DNA from: Falsiroseomonas frigidaquae | GTDB lineage: Bacteria; Pseudomonadota; Alphaproteobacteria; Acetobacterales; Acetobacteraceae | Length of the DNA: 64,000 nucleotides | Reading direction: 5' to 3' | Assembly: GCF_012163145.1 (NCBI RefSeq) | Contig: NZ_JAAVTX010000002.1 | Coordinates: forward strand, 620,001 to 684,000 | Shown here: one piece after another, positions 59,700 through 64,000 of the stretch | How the letters are laid out: each line of letters starts with the position of its first letter | How positions within the stretch are numbered: position 1 is the stretch's first letter | The notes under the pieces: generated by a model | What the model was told of the DNA's origin: nothing | Database searches by the model: none | The model's input: the letters and a program-made list of their open reading frames with translations, nothing else | Made by a program: the position numbers and the translations under genes

Positions 59700-60659
59700 T
59701 CAGCGCCAGTTGGCCAGCCCCTCCATCAGGCCGCGCAGCATGCCCGCGCCCTCCGCCACGCCATCCATCCGCAGCGGCCTTCCCGCCGCCGTGCCACGGG
59801 CGGTGGCGAAGGCAGCACGGTCCTGCGCCAGTTCCGCCGCCGCGATCCGGCCATCGCCATCATAGTCCAGGCTTTCCATCAGCAGCCGGGCGGAGAGGAT
59901 GCCGGCCAGCCCGCCTGCCCCCACCGCCGCCGCGATCATGTCCTGCGTCGCACCTTCCTGCACCGCGGCGACCCAGGCGGCGCCGCGCAGCAGCCGGGCG
60001 AGTTCGGCCACCGACAGCAGCCGGTCGCCACTGACATCGGCCTGCGCCACGATGGCCGCGGCGCAGGCGCCGGGCGTGCCGCTGCCGCAGCCCTCCTCCA
60101 GATGCTCCAGCGCCGCCAGGAAGGCGGCACCCTCGCCATGCAGGGCGGCCAGGGCCACCGGCGGCGCGGGGCAGCGCTGCCAGCTGGTCAGCGGGCTGTC
60201 GCCAGGCAGCCGGTCCTCCCGCAGCTTGGCCTCCGGCTCCACGCTCTCCAGCCCAGGCGTCTCCGGCCCCGGCGCCTGAAGTCCCGGCGCCACCGGTCCC
60301 GGCGGCAGCGGTCCCGACGCCACGGGGCGCAGCATCAGGCGCGGCGCCTCGGGGCCGCCGGCGGTGCCGATCACCCAGCCATCCTGGTCGCGCATCCGGC
60401 GGAAGCGGAACAGCCGGGCCGGGGCCTCCGCCTCCAGCCGCGCGGCGGCACGGGCGGTCAGCAGCAGCATCGCCTCGGGGTCGGCGCAGGTGCCGGCGAA
60501 CCAGGCGCCGCGCAGCGCCTCGGGCACGCTCGTGCCGCCGGACCCGGCTGCCGCGGGTTGCATCGGTGCAGGTTGCGTAGGGGCAGGTTGCGAATGGGCG
60601 GCCGAGGCCAGCAGCAGGCAGGCGGCCAGGGGCCGCAGCCAGGCGCGGAATCGGCTCAT
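59700..60659 (-). CDS. Exported EF-hand protein of unknown function
   Basis: A 319-residue protein with a signal peptide (about 1-23, ending AAHSQ) and a Pro-rich stretch (about 110-140, PGPVAPGLQAPGPETPG). Two EF-hand loops are visible near the C-terminus: DVSGDRLLSVAE (about 215) and DYDGDGRIAAAE (about 270), both with acceptable calcium ligands at positions 1, 3, 5, 9 and 12. The N-terminal part (LRGAWFAGTCADPEAMLLLT) is not a domain I can name. It overlaps the upstream gene (ATGA) and is therefore made together with the four-repeat protein. Confidence 0.75.
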   Translation of the reverse strand: MSRFRAWLRPLAACLLLASAAHSQPAPTQPAPMQPAAAGSGGTSVPEALRGAWFAGTCADPEAMLLLTARAAARLEAEAPARLFRFRRMRDQDGWVIGTAGGPEAPRLMLRPVASGPLPPGPVAPGLQAPGPETPGLESVEPEAKLREDRLPGDSPLTSWQRCPAPPVALAALHGEGAAFLAALEHLEEGCGSGTPGACAAAIVAQADVSGDRLLSVAELARLLRGAAWVAAVQEGATQDMIAAAVGAGGLAGILSARLLMESLDYDGDGRIAAAELAQDRAAFATARGTAAGRPLRMDGVAEGAGMLRGLMEGLANWR

Positions 60660-61939
60660 CGGATCTCGATCTCCTCGCCCTGGCAGAGATCCACCCCGGC
60701 GCGGGTCACCTCCCGCCCATCACGGAACAGCGCCACCAGGTCGGCGATGCAGGCATCGCCATCGGGCGCTTCCAGCTCCAGCGCCTCTCCCACCCCGAGC
60801 ACATCGGCGCCGAGCCGGTCCTCGCCACGCGGCTCCCCGGGCGGGGCGACATGGATCTCGATGATCGGCACCTCACCGCCATTGCGGAGCTTCACGGCGA
60901 CAGGGTCCGTCGCCTGCGGTTCGTCGCCCGGCCGTTCCGGATCGGCTGGCACGGCGGGTGTCGCCTGCGGTACGGCCGGTGTCGCCTCCTGCTCCGCCCC
61001 CAGCACCCAGCCCGGCGCCAGCAGGATACGCTGCGTGGCGCAGAGATCGACCTCCCGCCGCTCCTCCGCGCCGCCATTCGGGAAGACGATGCGGATATCG
61101 GCCTGGCAGGTCCCTTCCAGCGTCACCGTCGCCTCCTCCCCCACCGGCAGCAGGGTGGTGGTGCCCAGGCGCTCCGGCCCCCAATCGGCATCCGTGCTGG
61201 AGGAGACATAAACCTCCTGCACCGTCGCCAGGTGGCGGTTGACCAGCACCAGGCTGCGCGGGACCGGCTGCGGGATGGCGCTGCGGTCGAAGGCGACGCC
61301 GCGCTCGGCGCAGAGGTCGAGCCGGCTCCGCACCTCCTCCCGCTCATCGGCGAAGATGGCGCGCAGGTCGAAGACGCAGTCGCGCGTGCGGATGCGCAGG
61401 CGGAAGCCGCCGCCCGGCTCAATCACCTCGGGGCCGAGCCGGTCCGGCCCCCAGCCCTCCGCGCCATTGGTGCTGGCATAGAGTTCGCGCAGCAGCACCG
61501 GGCTGCGATTGGCGATGGCGGCTTCCAGCGTCGGCATGGTGGGATCGCCGAAGACCAGGCGCGGGCTGCGGCAGATGTTGACGGCGCTGCGGGCTTCCTC
61601 CCGCCCATCCTGCCAGATCGCCACCACATCGAAGGTGCAGCGCGCCTGCCGGCCGAGCCGGGCGCGGAAGCTGCTGCCGGGCGCCACCACCGCATCCCCC
61701 AGCCGGTCCGGGCCGCGATCCGTGGCGCCGGGCGGAAACAGGTACAGGAAGTTCAGGGCCAGGTCGGTTTCATTCTGCACCGTCACCTGCCGGTTGGGTG
61801 CCTGGTTGCCCTGAGCCGGGTTGCCCTGAGCCGGGTTGGCGGGCGACTCGGATGGCTGCGCGAGGGCCGGCCGCACCAGGCCGAGCGCGAGAAGCAAGAT
61901 CCCGGCCAGCAGCGGCCGGCAGGCCCGAACACCGCGCAT
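60656..61939 (-). CDS. Exported protein of four cysteine-paired repeats, unknown function
   Basis: A 427-residue protein with a signal peptide (about 1-27, ending PALAQ). Four repeats of about 70 residues span 51-123, 140-210, 230-300 and 348-419. Each has a GPDRLG-type motif (GPDRLG, GPDRLG, GPERLG, GEDRLG), then a Cys, a DGREE-like turn, and a final Cys. The cysteines are 101/123, 188/210, 278/300 and 397/419, always 22 residues apart. A Pro/Ala linker precedes the fourth repeat. I do not know this domain. The ATG at 61939 is preferred because the signal peptide starts there. Confidence 0.8.
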   Translation of the reverse strand: MRGVRACRPLLAGILLLALGLVRPALAQPSESPANPAQGNPAQGNQAPNRQVTVQNETDLALNFLYLFPPGATDRGPDRLGDAVVAPGSSFRARLGRQARCTFDVVAIWQDGREEARSAVNICRSPRLVFGDPTMPTLEAAIANRSPVLLRELYASTNGAEGWGPDRLGPEVIEPGGGFRLRIRTRDCVFDLRAIFADEREEVRSRLDLCAERGVAFDRSAIPQPVPRSLVLVNRHLATVQEVYVSSSTDADWGPERLGTTTLLPVGEEATVTLEGTCQADIRIVFPNGGAEERREVDLCATQRILLAPGWVLGAEQEATPAVPQATPAVPADPERPGDEPQATDPVAVKLRNGGEVPIIEIHVAPPGEPRGEDRLGADVLGVGEALELEAPDGDACIADLVALFRDGREVTRAGVDLCQGEEIEIR

Positions 61940-62008
61940 GAAGATCCGACCCCTGAGTGAGACGCAAAGAATGCGGAGCCGCGCGGCGCCACGCAAGGGA
62001 CGCCCGCT

Positions 62009-63361
62009 TCAGCCTGTTTCGATCCGCGTCGCTTCCTCCGTCACCCGTGGCCGCAATAGCGCATAGCCGAGCAGGATCAGCACGATCAGCCCGGCGGCCA
62101 GGGCCGGCGCCCGCCAATCCGTGCTGACCAGCCGGTTCACCAGCAGCACGGCGCAGACCAGGGCGCCGGCGGCCGGCACCGGCCAGGGCACCTCGAAGCC
62201 GCCCTTCGCCTCCCCCTTCCGGCGCTGCAGCACCAGCAGCGCCACATTCACCACGGTGAACACCGCCAGCAGCAGCAGCACGGTCGCGGAGGCCAGCTCG
62301 CCGATATTGCCGGCCAGCACCAGCGCCACCAGCACCGGCAGCAGCGCCAGGATCGCCATATGCGGCGTGCGCCGCTTGGCATGCACGCGGGCCAGCGTCT
62401 TCGGCAGCAGCCCCTGCCGCGCCATGCCGTACAACAGGCGGGAGGCGGTGACGTAGTTCAGCAGCGCGGTGTTCGCGACCGCGAAGATGGTGATGGCGAC
62501 ATAGCCCCAGCCTGGCACCCAGGGCGCGGCGCGGGCCATCACCTCCGCCAGCGGGCCGGGCGCCTCGGCCAGTTCCCGCCACGGCACCACGGACACCGCG
62601 GTGATGGCGACCGCGATGTACAGCACCGTCGCCGCCAGCATGGCGGTGACGATGCCGATCGGCAGGGTCCGGCGCGGGTCGCGCGCCTCCTCCGCCACGT
62701 TGATCGTGTCCTCGAAGCCGATGAAGGCGAAGAAGGTCAGGATGGCGCCGGTCATCAGGAAGGAGATGCCGATGCCATCCGGGCTCGGCGTCTCCCACAG
62801 GTCGACGCCGCCCCAGTAGGGAATGCCCACCGCGATCACCAGCAGCAGCCCCGCCGCCTCCACCGCCGTGCACAGGATGTTGACCCACATGCTTTCGCGG
62901 ATGCCGCGCAGCACGATGCCGCAGACCAGCAGCAGGAAGCCGAGCGACAGCGCGATCGCCGGCACCCCCTCCAGCCCCGCCAGCCGCAGCAGGTTTTCCG
63001 CCACCACGCGGGATTGCGTGGCGACGGAGGTGAGGCCGGAGGCCATCACCGCCAGCCCCACCACCCAGGTCAGCAGCGGCCGGGCGAAGGCGCGCTGGGT
63101 GATATTGGCCGCCCCGCCCGCCTGCGGGTAGCGGCTGCCGAGTGAGGCATAGGACAGGCCGGTCAGCAGGGCGGCGACCATCGCCACCAGGAAGCCGAGC
63201 CAGACGGCATTGCCCAGATTGCCCGCCGCCCGCCCCACCAGGCCATAGATCCCGGCCCCCAGCATGCCGCCCAGCGTATAGGCGAAAAGCTGGAACGGCC
63301 CGATCGCCCGCGCCAGCGTCGGCTGGTCCTGCGTGGATGGGGCGGTGTTCGGTTCGGGCAT
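62009..63361 (-). CDS. APC superfamily amino acid permease
   Basis: A 450-residue protein with twelve predicted helices. FQLFAYTLGGMLGAGIYGLVGRAAG is the helix-1 signature of APC permeases, and FFAFIGFEDTINVAEEARDPRRTLPIGI is the conserved helix 6 to loop region. The substrate (amino acid or polyamine) cannot be told. It is followed by the four-repeat gene after 69 bases without visible coupling, and is divergent from the binding-protein gene across 141 bases. Confidence 0.9.
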   Translation of the reverse strand: MPEPNTAPSTQDQPTLARAIGPFQLFAYTLGGMLGAGIYGLVGRAAGNLGNAVWLGFLVAMVAALLTGLSYASLGSRYPQAGGAANITQRAFARPLLTWVVGLAVMASGLTSVATQSRVVAENLLRLAGLEGVPAIALSLGFLLLVCGIVLRGIRESMWVNILCTAVEAAGLLLVIAVGIPYWGGVDLWETPSPDGIGISFLMTGAILTFFAFIGFEDTINVAEEARDPRRTLPIGIVTAMLAATVLYIAVAITAVSVVPWRELAEAPGPLAEVMARAAPWVPGWGYVAITIFAVANTALLNYVTASRLLYGMARQGLLPKTLARVHAKRRTPHMAILALLPVLVALVLAGNIGELASATVLLLLAVFTVVNVALLVLQRRKGEAKGGFEVPWPVPAAGALVCAVLLVNRLVSTDWRAPALAAGLIVLILLGYALLRPRVTEEATRIETG

Positions 63362-63502
63362 CTGGCGGGCCTCCCTGCTCAGGCAGGACGCGTGACGAAT
63401 GGGAAAGGTTTCATGACCTCCGGCCCCGGCCGGCCACGCCGCCCTTCCGGAGCCGTCAACGGCTGATTAAGGTATGCGGGAACCGTGTCCACCGGAGGAA
63501 AC

Positions 63503-64000
63503 ATGACAAGCCGCCGCACCCTGATCGCCGCGACCGCCGGCCTTGCCGCGGCCGGGCTCTCCAGCCGCTCCGCCGTGGCGCAGCAGCGCTTCGACAGCAT
63601 GTTCGTCTTCGTCCCCGCCGGCCCTGGTGGCGGCTGGGATGGGCTGGGCCGGGCGCTGGAGCAGGCCTCCCGCGCCGCCGGCCTGGTCGGCAGCTTCCAG
63701 TTCGAGAATGTCGGCGGTGCCGGCGGCATGGTCGGCCTGCCGCGCTTCATCAGCCAGCGCCGCGGCCGCCCCAATGCCCTGATGGTGGGCGGCGCCGTCA
63801 TGGTCGGCGCCGGCATCACCAACCGCACCCCGGTCAGCATCCGCGACGTGGTGCCGATCGCGCGCATGACCTCGGAGCCCGGCATCATCGTGGTGCCGGC
63901 CAGCAGCGAGTTCCAGAAGCTGTCGGACCTGACGGATGCGCTGAAGGCCAATCCGGGCGGCGTCGCGGTGGCGGGCGGCAGCGCCGGCGGCATCGACCAC
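63503..64000 (+). CDS. Tripartite tricarboxylate transporter-type substrate-binding protein, 5' part
   Basis: The reading frame is open to the right edge (166 codons seen), so the gene is incomplete. The start MTSRRTLIAATAGLAAAG is a Tat-like signal peptide ending AVAQ. FVFVPAGPGGGWDGLGRALEQA and FQFENVGGAGGMVGLPRF are the N-terminal blocks of TctC/Bug-type periplasmic binding proteins, which bind carboxylates. GGAGG lies five bases before the ATG. TctA and TctB membrane genes may follow beyond the window. Confidence 0.88.
   Translation, partial: MTSRRTLIAATAGLAAAGLSSRSAVAQQRFDSMFVFVPAGPGGGWDGLGRALEQASRAAGLVGSFQFENVGGAGGMVGLPRFISQRRGRPNALMVGGAVMVGAGITNRTPVSIRDVVPIARMTSEPGIIVVPASSEFQKLSDLTDALKANPGGVAVAGGSAGGIDH

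Overview
The window is about 70% G+C, very gene-dense, and comes from an aerobic or facultative anoxygenic phototroph of the purple-bacterial type. The gene content (quinone-type reaction centre, LH1 without LH2, tetrahaem cytochrome subunit, AcsF cyclase, PpsR and PpaA regulators, ALA synthase in the cluster) points to an alphaproteobacterium. A member of the Acetobacteraceae or a relative would fit, but that placement is an inference from gene content and composition. No rRNA, tRNA, insertion sequence, integrase or CRISPR array was seen, and no gene-free stretch exceeds 300 bases.

Region 1 (about 1.6-42.9 kb) is a nearly complete photosynthesis gene cluster in three transcription blocks. 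Block A (minus strand, 14.3 to 1.6 kb) is crtE-crtF | bchC-bchX-bchY-bchZ-pufB-pufA-pufL-pufM-pufC-YqaA-type membrane protein-crtI. PpsR-type operators (TGT-N12-ACA) lie before crtE and before bchC. Block B (minus, 35.6 to 15.3 kb) is an 18-gene run whose largest gap is 64 bases: bchF-bchN-bchB-bchH-bchL-bchM-lhaA-puhA-puhB-puhC-orf109-acsF-puhE-hemA-bchI-bchD-bchO-crtB. Block C (plus, 35.9 to 42.9 kb) is ppaA-ppsR-bchG-PucC-family transporter-bchP-hemC, closed by a strong hairpin. A DUF2189-type membrane protein gene sits between blocks A and B. Together the genes make ALA and hydroxymethylbilane, convert protoporphyrin to bacteriochlorophyll a by the oxygen-dependent cyclase, make carotenoids as far as CrtI and CrtF, and build and assemble the RC-LH1 complex. 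Not present in the window are bchE, bchJ, pufQ, pucBA, crtC, crtD, crtA and idi.

Region 2 (42.9-54.4 kb) holds accessory genes: a nitroreductase; a glyoxalase-like gene with two frameshifts; a 100-base nested inverted repeat; an O-acylation module (MBOAT protein with three SGNH-hydrolase genes); moeB and a DsrE-family gene; an SH3-domain exported protein; a Co-type nitrile hydratase or thiocyanate hydrolase encoded as three separate subunits; DoxX; an MFS transporter and a second nitroreductase.

Region 3 (54.4-64 kb) is surface and transport: a 1727-residue two-partner-secretion type exoprotein with about a dozen internal repeats and a PPVV-rich tail, an operon of a four-repeat cysteine-paired exported protein and an EF-hand exported protein, an APC permease, and the 5' part of a tripartite-tricarboxylate-type binding protein running off the right edge.

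Most notable: nearly superimposable tandem PpsR operators at bchC and crtE; a reaction centre with the Blastochloris-type Asn-L213/Asp-M pair and Gln at L104; a three-hairpin, 24-base-period array between pufA and pufL; an unidentified 109-residue protein between puhC and acsF; and a secreted protein with four repeats whose two cysteines are always 22 residues apart.
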